From Rhodoplanes sp046000175 (lineage in GTDB: Bacteria; Pseudomonadota; Alphaproteobacteria; Rhizobiales; Xanthobacteraceae): a DNA stretch of 64,000 nt. The stretch spans positions 62,001 through 126,000 of the forward strand of contig NZ_JBEOMB010000100.1 of assembly GCF_046000175.1 (NCBI RefSeq), read 5' to 3'. Within the stretch, counting starts at the first letter, position 1. Every line of letters begins with the position of its first letter. Made by a program: the position numbers and the translations under genes. The notes beneath the pieces were generated by a model. The model saw nothing but the letters and a program-made list of their open reading frames with translations, ran no database searches and was not told the DNA's origin. Shown in pieces: positions 51,719-59,951 of the stretch.

Positions 51719-53134
51719 TCACTGCCGCCGCCGCGAGATCACGTAGGACTCGTCGTGGAACCACAGGCCGCCGTGCTGCTGCAGGACCTCGCGGGTGGCG
51801 TCGAGATAGCCGCCGTCCGCCACCGCGGCGGCGAGTCGGTCGTCCTCCACCTGGGCGACGTAGACGGCGGCGTTCCAGGCGGCGAACAGCGTCGAGGTGC
51901 CGATCGTGTCGGCGAGCTCGCCCGGCAGCGCGTCCATGTCGTAGCGGAACAGCGCGCGGTTGTCGGCGAAGGCGTTGAACACGAGGTCGCGGCCGTCCGC
52001 CCCGAGCTCCTCCTTCACGGCGCGCAGGATGTCGTGGCGGTCGTGCACGAAGGGATCGTCGCCGGGCCACACCCGCTGGACGATCTCCTGGCCCGGATCG
52101 TGGCCGTAGGAGTGCACGGCGACCAGCCGGCCACCGGGTGCCAACGCGCGGGCGAGCGGCGCGATCACGCGCCGCGCCTTGAAGGCGAGCGGCGCGCGCG
52201 CCCGGTAGGGCTGCGAGGCGATCACGAGATCGTAGTCGGCGATCGCGGCGCCGCGCCGCGGGATCACCTGATCGAGCAGGAAGCGATGATCCTCGCGATA
52301 GATCACCAGCACGACCGGCCGGTCGAAGCTCGGGGAGCCGGTGCGCGGATCGATTGTGGCGTTCCAGTTCTCCGCCAGAAACGGCTCGAGCCCGCCGATC
52401 TGCTCCTCGAAGCGATGCGCGGAGGCGCCGGACAGCGCCAGATCGTGCCAGACGAGGCGGGAGTCCAGGCCGGGCGACCGCCCGCCGAGCCATGGCGCGT
52501 CCGCATAGGCGAGATTGGTCAGCACCAGCACCTGGGCCGGATGCTCGAAGAAGCGGTCCGGCATCTTCTGCAGCGTGAGGCGCACGTCCTCCAGGCTGAT
52601 CTCCTTGCCGACGATGCCGAACGGCATGGTGGGGAAGCGGTCGTGCATGGCCCGCATCACCCGCGCCAGCACGGTGCCGTCGCCGACGCCGGCGTCGAAC
52701 ACCCGCACGGCCGGGGGTCGCGGCGACAGGCCCGCGAGCTCCAGCGCGACCCGTTGGGCGACGACGCGCTTCTCGCTGCATGTATGGACGAACAGCAGAT
52801 ACTTCTGGCGATTGTCGAAGAAGCGGAAGTGACGCTGCGGGCTCGCCTCGCTCGGCACCGCGCGCGGCGGCAGCGGCGTGCGGGCCGCGAGGCCGTTGCT
52901 GCGCATCACGCCGTGGCCGCGCAGCAGCAGGCTCGAGCGCAGCTCGGGCGGCACCCGGTTCGCCTGCATGAAGGAGCGGATGCGGTCGAGCGTCTCGGTG
53001 GTGATGCGGCCGCCGTTGCGCAGCCGCGCGGCGAGCTTGCCGTCGTTGACGGCGCGCCGGCCGAAGGTCGACTCGGCGAGCCCCGTCTCGCGGCAATAGG
53101 CGGAGATCTCCTGGAGCAGTTCCTGGGCGTTCAT
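51719..53134 (-). CDS. HTH-like domain fused to a SAM-dependent methyltransferase
   Basis: A 471-residue protein. Residues about 1-60 (ELLQEISAYCRETGLAESTF, RLRNGGRITTETLDRIRSFM) look like a small lambda-repressor-type helix-turn-helix. From about 115 comes a class I methyltransferase domain: motif I FDAGVGDGTVLARV, acidic strand end GIVGKEIS, LTNLAYADAPWLGG, and a motif-IV-like YDLVIASQPYRA followed by LAPGGRLVAVHSYGH. The substrate is unknown; a DNA or large-molecule substrate would fit an HTH fusion. It is followed by an MTHFR-like gene on the same strand. Confidence 0.75.
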   Translation of the reverse strand: MNAQELLQEISAYCRETGLAESTFGRRAVNDGKLAARLRNGGRITTETLDRIRSFMQANRVPPELRSSLLLRGHGVMRSNGLAARTPLPPRAVPSEASPQRHFRFFDNRQKYLLFVHTCSEKRVVAQRVALELAGLSPRPPAVRVFDAGVGDGTVLARVMRAMHDRFPTMPFGIVGKEISLEDVRLTLQKMPDRFFEHPAQVLVLTNLAYADAPWLGGRSPGLDSRLVWHDLALSGASAHRFEEQIGGLEPFLAENWNATIDPRTGSPSFDRPVVLVIYREDHRFLLDQVIPRRGAAIADYDLVIASQPYRARAPLAFKARRVIAPLARALAPGGRLVAVHSYGHDPGQEIVQRVWPGDDPFVHDRHDILRAVKEELGADGRDLVFNAFADNRALFRYDMDALPGELADTIGTSTLFAAWNAAVYVAQVEDDRLAAAVADGGYLDATREVLQQHGGLWFHDESYVISRRRQ

Positions 53135-53431
53135 CGGCGCGTCCCTCCGGGCCGTGGCCCACGTCTGACGCGCGGATTGCGGCCCATGCACAATTGAGTC
53201 GTCGGGACGCGGACCGGTCAACCACAAAGTGGCCCAACGCGACGGTGGGCCGCGGATGGGCAAATCACGTTCCTGTTGCGGTCGCGCGGCGCGCCGCAGC
53301 GCAGCAAGACGCTGCACTGCGAAGGACGCGTCTGAACACGCGGCGGGGACAGTCCCGATGCGGCGATTGCACAGAGGCCGTCGCCGTCGGATAGCTGATC
53401 TCACGTCGGAGCACGATGTCGGAGTTCGAGA

Positions 53432-54217
53432 ATGCCCCGCCTCGCCGCCAATCTCGCCTATCTGTTCGCCGACCGTCCGCCGCTCGATCGCTTCGGCGCG
53501 GCGGCCGCGGCGGGCTTCCGCGCCGTCGAGCTGCAGTACCCGTACGACCAGGATCCGGCCGCGATGCGGGCCGCGATCGACCGGCACGACTTGACGATGC
53601 TCGGCGTCAACACGGCGCCGCTGCCCGGCGCACCGTCCGGCATCGCCGGCGTGCCGGGGCGCGAGAGCGAGTTCGCGGCGCTGTTCGAGCGGGCGCTGGC
53701 GCTCGCCGTCGCGCTCGGCGGCCGGACGATCCACTGCCTGGCCGGCGTCGTTCCGGAGGGTGAGCGGGAGGCCGGCGAGGCGACCTTCGTCGAGAACCTG
53801 CGGCACGCGGCCGACCGCGCCGCCGCGCACGGGCTGACCATCCTGATCGAGCCGCTCAACACGGTCGACCGGCCCGGCTATCTGCTGACGCGGGCCGAGC
53901 AGGCGGCCGCGATCCTGGCCCGGGTCGAGCGCGCCAATGTGCGCATGCAGTTCGATTTCTATCACCAGCAGATCATGGGCGGCGACATTCTGCGACGGTT
54001 CGAGCGCCACCTGCCGCTGATCGGCCATGTCCAGGTCGCCGCGGTGCCGAGCCGGGCCGAGCCCGACGAGGGCGAGGTGCACTACGGAAACGTGCTCGCC
54101 GCCCTCGACCGGCTCGGCTACGCGGGCTTCGTCGGCTGCGAATACGTGCCGCGCGGCCGCACCGAGGACGGGCTCGGCTGGGCGGCCGCCTGGGGAATCG
54201 GGTCGCCGGTATCCTGA
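53432..54217 (+). CDS. hyi: Hydroxypyruvate isomerase family protein
   Basis: A 261-residue TIM-barrel isomerase. PRLAANLAYLFADRPPLDRF at the start, FRAVELQYPYDQD, then the metal-site segments ILIEPLNTVDRPGYLL (Glu), MQFDFYHQQIMGGDI (Asp, His), IGHVQVAAVPSRAEPDEGEV and FVGCEYVPRG (Glu). These match Hyi/OtnI enzymes, which interconvert hydroxypyruvate and tartronate semialdehyde, or 2-oxo-tetronate isomers. OtnI works downstream of DenD (45871 here) in D-erythronate breakdown, so the two may share a pathway. The start follows a weak ribosome site (GGAG). Confidence 0.88.
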   Translation: MPRLAANLAYLFADRPPLDRFGAAAAAGFRAVELQYPYDQDPAAMRAAIDRHDLTMLGVNTAPLPGAPSGIAGVPGRESEFAALFERALALAVALGGRTIHCLAGVVPEGEREAGEATFVENLRHAADRAAAHGLTILIEPLNTVDRPGYLLTRAEQAAAILARVERANVRMQFDFYHQQIMGGDILRRFERHLPLIGHVQVAAVPSRAEPDEGEVHYGNVLAALDRLGYAGFVGCEYVPRGRTEDGLGWAAAWGIGSPVS

Positions 54218-54271
54218 TCACGACTGTACGGGATCGCCGTCGACCTGATCAGCTCGCGTCGTGATCACGAC
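54215..54271. promoter_or_regulatory. Repeated TGATCACGAC boxes
   Basis: TGATCACGAC occurs at 54215-54224 (across the hyi stop codon) and again at 54262-54271, where it lies in the 14-bp perfect palindrome GTCGTGATCACGAC (54258-54271). It may be an operator for the small gene at 54452. Confidence 0.3.
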
Positions 54272-54451
54272 CCGATCCGTCTTCCACGACGGCACGCGAC
54301 GCGATCGCGCCGCACGACATGATTCGACGGAATTCGGTGGAATCCGGCGCAATTCTCCGGATCCACTTAAGCCCTCCTTAAGGGCACGGGCGCACGCTTT
54401 GCATTCAAACGGCGGACTCGGGACGGGTCACCAAGGACGCGAGAGGAGCCC

Positions 54452-54658
54452 ATGCTGAGCTCTCGCAAGACGCGCTTCCAGTGGAGCAAGCAGGACCGCG
54501 GCACCGATCAGACGCTGTTCCGGTCCATGGCGCAGCGCTGGCAGCCGACCGTCCATCGCCACGACACCGACGCGCTCGACACCATCAAGACGACGACGCC
54601 CGAGCCGCCGGCGCCCGACACGCCGCCCGGCTGGACGCCGTGGCTGTGGGTGGATTGA
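54452..54658 (+). CDS. Small hypothetical protein
   Basis: A 68-residue polar protein without signal or membrane segment: MLSSRKTRFQWSKQDRGTDQ at the start, a basic and His-containing middle, and a Pro/Trp-rich end (TPPGWTPWLWVD). GAGAGGAG lies 3-10 bp before the ATG, and a CCTTAAGG palindrome and a lower-GC stretch lie upstream, which together support real expression. I do not recognise a family. It is followed by a composite repeat. Confidence 0.5.
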   Translation: MLSSRKTRFQWSKQDRGTDQTLFRSMAQRWQPTVHRHDTDALDTIKTTTPEPPAPDTPPGWTPWLWVD

Positions 54659-54711
54659 GCGGCGCAAACGACTCCGCCCCTGATCGACGATGCGGCATCC
54701 CCGATCTCGGC

Positions 54712-54863
54712 GCGTGCCCCGAACAAGGCGCACCGGGCCGCAGGCCTGATGCGCCGCAGAGCCGGGGCCCAGGGGCCGCACGACGGGCGGCACGGCAGGC
54801 GCAACATCCGACCGCCCCTGGGTCCCGGGTCGCGGCGCTCCGCGCCGCGCCCGGGACACGAGG
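54712..54863. repeat. Composite dispersed repeat (B2-spacer-B3)
   Basis: Module B2 (54712-54776) starts CGTGCCCCGAACAAGGCGC and ends CCGGGGCCCAGGGG; a 37-bp spacer with GACGGGCGGCACGGCAGGCG follows; module B3 (54814-54863) is CCCCTGGGTCCCGGGTCGCG ... CCCGGGACACGAGG. It lies between the small gene at 54452 and the metallophosphoesterase gene. Confidence 0.76.
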
Positions 54864-54925
54864 CTGAACGAGGTCGCTTCAGCCGGAGACGACCAAAGCC
54901 AGTAAATGGCGGTCGCGCCCGCGCG

Positions 54926-55834
54926 TCACGCGGCCGGCAGCAGCGGCCGGCGTGCCAGCTCGGTGATCGCGGTCGCGCCCGGCGCGAAGCCGCGGGTGAC
55001 GGCTTCGCACGTGAACGCGCCGGGGCTCCCGTCGATCCGATAGAGATTGTAGGCGGCCGGATCGCGCTTGCCCTCGGGCGACGCCGAGGCGGAGGGCAGG
55101 CCGAGCGCCGGGATCGGCCCCGCCGGGCCGTCGAGCCAGATCAGCGCGTGGACGTGGTCGTGGCCGTGCAGCACCAGCTCGGCGCCGCGGCGCGCCAGCA
55201 CGTCCAGGAAGGCGCCGGCATCGACCAGCCGCTTGGCCCGCACGGCCGGCGTCTTCGCCGGCGGGTGGTGCAGCATCACGACCCGAAACAGGCCCTCGTC
55301 GCCGAGCTGCGCGAGGCGCGCGTCGAGCCGGTCGAGCTGATCACGGCCCAAGAGGCCGGTCGCCAGGAAGGCCGGCGTCGGCACGGCGCTCGACAGGCCG
55401 ACCAGCGCCACCGGGCCGCGTCGGCGGACGTACGGAAAGCGCGGATCCTGGTCGGTGCGCGCCTCGCGGTCGCCCTTCATGAAGGCGTCCCAGTGCTTGT
55501 CCCACTGAGCGATGGCGGTGCGCACATAGGCGTCGTGATTGCCCGGGACGAAGCTGACGTCGGCGGGCGACCCGAGCGCCGCGAGCCACTCGGCCGTGGC
55601 GGCGAACTCGCCCGGCAGCGCGATGTTGACGAGGTCGCCCGTCACGGCGGTGTGGTCGGGCTTCTGGGCGGCGAGGTCGTCGATCAGGTCGGTCAGGATC
55701 TCGACCCGGTGGTGACGACGCCGGTTGCGCCGCCAGTTGAGCCAGCCGAGCACCCGCTTGGAGGCGAGCTGCCGGAGCGTCGGCCGCGGCAGCGGGCCGA
55801 TATGCGGGTCGGTGAGATGCGCCAGGACGAACAT
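54926..55834 (-). CDS. Calcineurin-type metallophosphoesterase
   Basis: A 302-residue cytoplasmic enzyme with the full metal-ligand set: LAHLTDPHIG (Asp-x-His), AVTGDLVNIA (Gly-Asp), FVPGNHDAYV (Asn-His-Asp), VVMLHHPPA (His) and LVLHGHDHVH (His-x-His). The N-terminal part has a basic LNWRRNRRRHHR stretch that may contact membrane or nucleic acid. Related enzymes hydrolyse phosphodiesters such as cyclic nucleotides, nucleotide-lipids or glycerophosphodiesters. It lies 53 bp downstream of mbfA on the same strand. Confidence 0.9.
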   Translation of the reverse strand: MFVLAHLTDPHIGPLPRPTLRQLASKRVLGWLNWRRNRRRHHRVEILTDLIDDLAAQKPDHTAVTGDLVNIALPGEFAATAEWLAALGSPADVSFVPGNHDAYVRTAIAQWDKHWDAFMKGDREARTDQDPRFPYVRRRGPVALVGLSSAVPTPAFLATGLLGRDQLDRLDARLAQLGDEGLFRVVMLHHPPAKTPAVRAKRLVDAGAFLDVLARRGAELVLHGHDHVHALIWLDGPAGPIPALGLPSASASPEGKRDPAAYNLYRIDGSPGAFTCEAVTRGFAPGATAITELARRPLLPAA

Positions 55835-55887
55835 GCGCGGCTTATACCAGACCGCGGCCGAGCGTCATCCCGACGCCGCGAACCACC

Positions 55888-56844
55888 TCACGCGCTCCCG
55901 ATCAAGATGCCGGCCAGGAACACCAGGACGCCGCCGAGCACCACCTGGAAGGTGGCGGAGAGAAACGGCGTGTCCATGTATTTCCAGCGGATCCAGGAGA
56001 TCACGCCGAGCTCGACGATCACCACCGCGAAGGCGACCGCCGTGGCGGTGAAGAAATGCGGGATCAGGTAGGGCAGCGTGTGGCCGAGGCCGCCGACCGT
56101 GGTCATCAGGCCGCAGACGCCGCCGCGCAGCCAGGGCGAGCCGCGGCCGGTGAGCGAGCCGTCGTCGGACAGCGCCTCGGCGAAGCCCATCGAGATGCCG
56201 GCGCCGATCGACGCCGCCAGGCCGACCAGGAAGGTCGCCCAGGTGTCGTGGGTCGCGAAGGCCGCGGCGAACAGCGGCGCCAGCGTCGACACCGAGCCGT
56301 CCATCAGGCCGGCGAGGCCGGGCTGGACGTATTGCAGCACGAACACGCGCCGCGCGGTCGCGTCCTCGGTGGCGCGAGCGTCGGTGGTCAAGAGCTCGCC
56401 CTCCAGCCGCTCGGCCATCGCCTCGTGCGTGTCCTCGGCCTCGGCGAGCTTCAGCAGGAGCTGGCGGGTCGCGACGTCGCGGCTCGCCTCGGCGGCGCGG
56501 CGATAGAAGCGCGCCGTCTCGTACTCCATGGTCTCGGCGTATTTGCGCACCTCGTCGAGGCCGAGCGGCTTGACCAGCCAGACCGGCTTGTGGCGGACGA
56601 AGCCTTTGACGTCCTGGCGACGGATCAAGGGAATGAAATCGCCGAACTTCTGCCGGTAGAGGTCGAACAGCCAGCCGCGGTGGTGGACCTCTTCGTCCGC
56701 CATGGCGTCGAACAGGGCGGCCGTCTTGGGGTACTGGGCGCGCAGCCCTTCGGCGAAGCCGCGATAGATGCGGCTGTCCTCCTCCTCGTTGGTGATGGCG
56801 AGGGCGAGCACCTCCTGCTCGGTGAGGTCGGCGAAACGCTTCAT
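55888..56844 (-). CDS. mbfA: Iron exporter MbfA (ferritin-like + VIT1 domain)
   Basis: A 318-residue two-domain protein. The N-terminal half (about 1-150) is a rubrerythrin/ferritin-like di-iron domain with Glu and His ligands in ITNEEEDSRIYRGF, MADEEVHHRGWLF, METEYETARFY-like MEYETARFYRRA and EAEDTHEAMA. The C-terminal half is a VIT1-type membrane domain with five segments (GLMDGSVSTLAPLFAAAF, GLAASIGAGISMGFAEAL). MbfA exports iron and protects against peroxide and acid stress; in Rhizobiales it is repressed by Irr. A perfect ICE-like dyad is 18 bp upstream of its ATG. Confidence 0.95.
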   Translation of the reverse strand: MKRFADLTEQEVLALAITNEEEDSRIYRGFAEGLRAQYPKTAALFDAMADEEVHHRGWLFDLYRQKFGDFIPLIRRQDVKGFVRHKPVWLVKPLGLDEVRKYAETMEYETARFYRRAAEASRDVATRQLLLKLAEAEDTHEAMAERLEGELLTTDARATEDATARRVFVLQYVQPGLAGLMDGSVSTLAPLFAAAFATHDTWATFLVGLAASIGAGISMGFAEALSDDGSLTGRGSPWLRGGVCGLMTTVGGLGHTLPYLIPHFFTATAVAFAVVIVELGVISWIRWKYMDTPFLSATFQVVLGGVLVFLAGILIGSA

Positions 56845-56861
56845 GGGGCACCGTGGAGTTG

Positions 56862-56878
56862 TTTAGATGTATTCTAAA
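56862..56878. promoter_or_regulatory. Iron control element (Irr-binding ICE box)
   Basis: TTTAGATGTATTCTAAA is a dyad with 6-bp perfect arms (TTTAGA and TCTAAA) around five bases. It closely resembles the rhizobial ICE motif bound by Irr. It lies 18 bp upstream of the mbfA start codon, where Irr would block transcription when iron is scarce. Confidence 0.85.
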
Positions 56879-57028
56879 CTGATCCTAGCGCCGAGTGCCC
56901 ACGCCCGCCAGCGCGTCCGCCGGCCGCCAGCCATGCGCACAACCGCGGGCTGCGGCGACGATTGCCAACGCGCCGCCGAGTCGGCCATTGTGCGAGCGGC
57001 GACAATGCCGGCTCACCCGGTGTGGACC

Positions 57029-57748
57029 ATGGCGGACGAAGAGCAATCCGACGACCGGGTCGGGCTTTCGGAGGCGTCCCCTCACTATCACGGCCATCGC
57101 GACCGGCTGCGCGCCCGCTTCCGCGAGGCCGGCAGCGACGCGCTGACCGACTACGAGCTTTTGGAGCTGGTGCTGTTCCGGGCGCTGCCGCGGCGCGACG
57201 TGAAGCCGCTCGCCAAGGCACTGATCGCCCGCTTCGGCTCCTTCGCCGAGGTGATCGCGGCGCCGCCGCGCCGGCTCGGCGAGGTGCCGGGGCTCGGCGA
57301 GTCGGCCATCACCGACTTGAAGATCGTGCAAGCGGCGGCGCAGCGCATCGCCCGCGGCGAGGTCAAGCGGCGCACCGTCCTGTCGTCGTGGTCGTCCGTG
57401 CTCGACTATTGCCGCACCGCCATGGCGTTCGCCGACAAGGAGCAGTTCCGCGTCCTGTTCCTCGACAAGCGCAACCAGCTGATCGCCGACGAGGTGCAGC
57501 AGACCGGCACGGTCGACCACACGCCGGTCTATCCGCGCGAGGTGGTGAAGCGGGCGCTCGAACTGTCGGCGACCGCCGTGATCCTGGTCCACAACCACCC
57601 GTCCGGCGACCCGACGCCGTCGCGCGCCGACATCCAGATGACCCAGGCGATCCTCGAGGTGGCGAAGCCGCTCGGCATCGCCGTCCACGACCACATCATC
57701 GTCGGCAAGGACGGCCACGCCAGCTTCAAGGGCCTGCGGCTGATCTGA
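57029..57748 (+). CDS. radC: DNA repair protein RadC (JAB/MPN domain)
   Basis: A 239-residue RadC. The N-terminal UPF0758 part has SDALTDYELLELVLFRALPR and a helix-hairpin-helix GEVPGLGESAITDLK; the JAB domain has the JAMM-like set LVHNHPSGDPTPSRADIQMT with the upstream Glu in ADEVQQTGTVDHTPVYPRE. The true activity of RadC is uncertain. ATG 57029 is preferred; ATG 57005 adds 8 residues. Frames that start further upstream would overlap the ICE box. In relatives radC follows map directly; here about 7.4 kb separates them. Confidence 0.93.
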   Translation: MADEEQSDDRVGLSEASPHYHGHRDRLRARFREAGSDALTDYELLELVLFRALPRRDVKPLAKALIARFGSFAEVIAAPPRRLGEVPGLGESAITDLKIVQAAAQRIARGEVKRRTVLSSWSSVLDYCRTAMAFADKEQFRVLFLDKRNQLIADEVQQTGTVDHTPVYPREVVKRALELSATAVILVHNHPSGDPTPSRADIQMTQAILEVAKPLGIAVHDHIIVGKDGHASFKGLRLI

Positions 57749-57811
57749 GCGGCGCGGTGCCGGAGGAACGGCCTCGCCTTGCTTCGGAGGCCCGCCGTCG
57801 CGGCGCTGCGT

Positions 57812-58579
57812 CTACCGCTTGACCATCAGGATCGGGTCGCGGGTCTCCGGGACGCGCTGCCAGGTCTTCGGCTCGGTCTCCTCGAACCGCCAGGTGCGGT
57901 TGCCGGCGCCGGTGAGCACCAGCTCGTCGCGGTCCATGGTCCAGGCGGTCGGCGCGAAACGGGTGACGGCGGCGTCGCAGTCCGGCCCGAGCCGCAGGGC
58001 GAACCCCTCGCCGGCCGGCGCGGTGGCGAGCGTCACCGGGCAGAGCACGCGGCCGCCGAGGCGCAGCGTCCAGTCGCCCGCCATCTCGGCCTGGCTCGGC
58101 GCCGGCGGCTTCACCGACGCGGCGGTCTGCAGGAACAGGATGCCCTCGCCGGGCTTGGGCGCCTCCCACAGGCCGTGCTCGACCTCGCTGAACTCCAGCA
58201 TCGCCTTGCCGCGGGCATCGACGAAGCGGAGAAAGTCGTTGTCGCCGAGCGTCCAGGCGGCGGCGTCGCGCAGGAACGGGAACACCCCGGCGCACGCCTT
58301 GTCGAAGTCGATCTTCATGCCGAGCGACCCGGCCGCGTCGGTCTTGAAGCCGACCGTGCAGCGCCGGTCGCGGTCGGCGTTGGAGAACTCCCAGGCCGTG
58401 CCGGCGACCGTGCGGGCCGCCTCGCTCGGCGGAGGGGCCGGCGGCCTGGCCGCCGGCGGGGCGGGCCGCTGCGGTGCGGGCGGCGGCGCCGGCGCCTGGG
58501 CGACGGCGGGGCCGGCCGCGAGAAGGGCGACCAGCATCAGGGCGGACGGCGCGGCGCGCGAAGGAACTCGGGCTCTCAT
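57812..58579 (-). CDS. AprI/Inh-type protease-inhibitor-like protein, two domains
   Basis: A 255-residue exported protein. Residues 1-28 are a signal peptide; 29-55 are Pro-rich (APPPAPQRPAPPAARPPAPP). Two copies of an AprI/Inh-like beta-barrel follow: domain 1 with RTVAGTAWEFSNADRDRRCT and AWTLGDNDFLRFVDARGKAM, domain 2 with AGDWTLRLGGRVLCPVTLAT and AWTMDRDELVLTGAGNRTWR. Each has a Cys pair for a disulfide. Such proteins inhibit periplasmic or secreted metalloproteases. No protease gene is near, so the target is unknown. Confidence 0.85.
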   Translation of the reverse strand: MRARVPSRAAPSALMLVALLAAGPAVAQAPAPPPAPQRPAPPAARPPAPPPSEAARTVAGTAWEFSNADRDRRCTVGFKTDAAGSLGMKIDFDKACAGVFPFLRDAAAWTLGDNDFLRFVDARGKAMLEFSEVEHGLWEAPKPGEGILFLQTAASVKPPAPSQAEMAGDWTLRLGGRVLCPVTLATAPAGEGFALRLGPDCDAAVTRFAPTAWTMDRDELVLTGAGNRTWRFEETEPKTWQRVPETRDPILMVKR

Positions 58580-58636
58580 GCGATCAGGCTAGCGCATCTT
58601 TGGGCAGCGATGAACCACGCCGTGGCGCAGGCACGG

Positions 58637-58769
58637 CGTGCCCCGGACAAGGGGCGTCGGGCCGAAGGCCCGATGCGCCGCAGAGCCGGGATCCCGGGCC
58701 GCGGGGAAGAGCCTCGGCCGGAGCCCCTGGGTCCCGGTTCGCGGCGCGATGCGCCGCGCCCGGGACACG
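58637..58769. repeat. Composite dispersed repeat (B2-spacer-B3)
   Basis: B2 at 58637-58690 (CGTGCCCCGGACAAGGGGCG, hairpin GGGCCGAAGGCCC, CAGAGCCGGGATCCCGG) and B3 at 58724-58769 (CCCCTGGGTCCCGGTTCGCG, palindrome GCGGCGCGATGCGCCGC, CCCGGGACACGG), with a 33-bp spacer. It separates the inhibitor-like gene from the 2-hydroxyacid dehydrogenase gene. Confidence 0.76.
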
Positions 58770-58791
58770 GGCTTCTTCCCGGACCGACTGC

Positions 58792-59781
58792 TCACCGTGC
58801 CAGCGGCCACGGCGTCTCCGGCACCGGGGTGACCGGCCCCTTGCCGGCGAACCAGCAGGCGAGGTTGTCGACGACGAGCTGGTCCATGCGGGCGCGGGTG
58901 TGGACCGAGGCCGAGCCGAGATGCGGGAGCAGCACCACGTTCTCCAGGGCGATCAGCTCGGGCGGGACATGCGGCTCGTTCACGAACACGTCGAGGCCGG
59001 CCGCGAAGATGGTGCGCTCCTTCAAGGCCTGGATCAGGGCGGGCTCGTCGACCACCGAGCCGCGCGCCATGTTGATCACGATGCCGTCGGGCCCGAGCGC
59101 CTTCAGCACCGTGGCGTCGATCAGGTTCCGGGTGGCGGGACCGCCCGGCAGGATCAGCATCAGCGTGTCGACGTCGCGCGCCATGTCGATCAGCGCCGGA
59201 TAGTGGCGGTACGGCACCGCGGGATTGTGCCGCCGCGTGTGATAGACGACCGGCACCCCGAAGGCGTCGAGCCGGCGCGCGATGGCGCGGCCGATGCGGC
59301 CCATGCCGACGAGCCCGACGGTGCGGTTGCGCAGCGTCGCGCGGCTCAGCGGGAACGGCGCCTCGGCCCACTTGCCGGCACGCAGATAACGCTCCGCTTG
59401 CGGCAGCTCGCGCACCGTGGACAGCAGAAGCCCGAGCGCCGTGTCGGCGACCTCCTCGTCGAGCACCTCGGGCGTGTTGGTGACGACGATGCCGTTCTGC
59501 CCGGCCCAGGCGGCGTCGATGTGGTCGTAGCCGACCCCGACGCTCGACACGATCTCCAGCTTGGGGAAGCGTTGCAGGAAGGCGGGGTCGATCTTGTTGC
59601 CCGAATGGGTGACGGCGAGCGCCCGCACCCGGCCGGCGACGTCAGCCAGGAACCGCTCGCGATCCGGCGCCTCGATCAGCCGGTGCAGGCGGACGATCGG
59701 GTCGAGCCCGCCGACCACGATCGGCTTCGCGGTCCCGACCAGAAGAACATTTGGGGTGTCGCCTGCGGTGTCGGTCGCCAT
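58792..59781 (-). CDS. 2-hydroxyacid dehydrogenase (hydroxypyruvate/glyoxylate reductase-like)
   Basis: A 329-residue D-isomer-specific 2-hydroxyacid dehydrogenase. VSSVGVGYDHIDAAWAGQNG and VVTNTPEVLDEEVADTALGL mark the substrate domain; the NAD(P) loop is VGLVGMGRIGRAIARRLDAF; catalytic residues are the Arg of NMARGSVVDEPAL, the Glu of LDVFVNEPHVP and the His of LLPHLGSASVHTR. It reduces hydroxypyruvate or glyoxylate in the cytoplasm, in keeping with the hydroxypyruvate isomerase gene 4.6 kb away. The start context is GGAGACCCCCG. Confidence 0.9.
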   Translation of the reverse strand: MATDTAGDTPNVLLVGTAKPIVVGGLDPIVRLHRLIEAPDRERFLADVAGRVRALAVTHSGNKIDPAFLQRFPKLEIVSSVGVGYDHIDAAWAGQNGIVVTNTPEVLDEEVADTALGLLLSTVRELPQAERYLRAGKWAEAPFPLSRATLRNRTVGLVGMGRIGRAIARRLDAFGVPVVYHTRRHNPAVPYRHYPALIDMARDVDTLMLILPGGPATRNLIDATVLKALGPDGIVINMARGSVVDEPALIQALKERTIFAAGLDVFVNEPHVPPELIALENVVLLPHLGSASVHTRARMDQLVVDNLACWFAGKGPVTPVPETPWPLAR

Positions 59782-59951
59782 CGGGGGTCTCCTGCCTGTT
59801 CTTGCATGTCGGCCCGGCTTATCAGCGGCCGGTCCGCACCGGCAAGGCCGCGCCGCGCAGGGCCGATCCTGCCGGCTCCGGGCCAGCCGATTCCACCCTC
59901 CGGCGAAACGCGGTATGGGTACGGCCGCGGAGCCGGGGAGATCGCGCGCGC

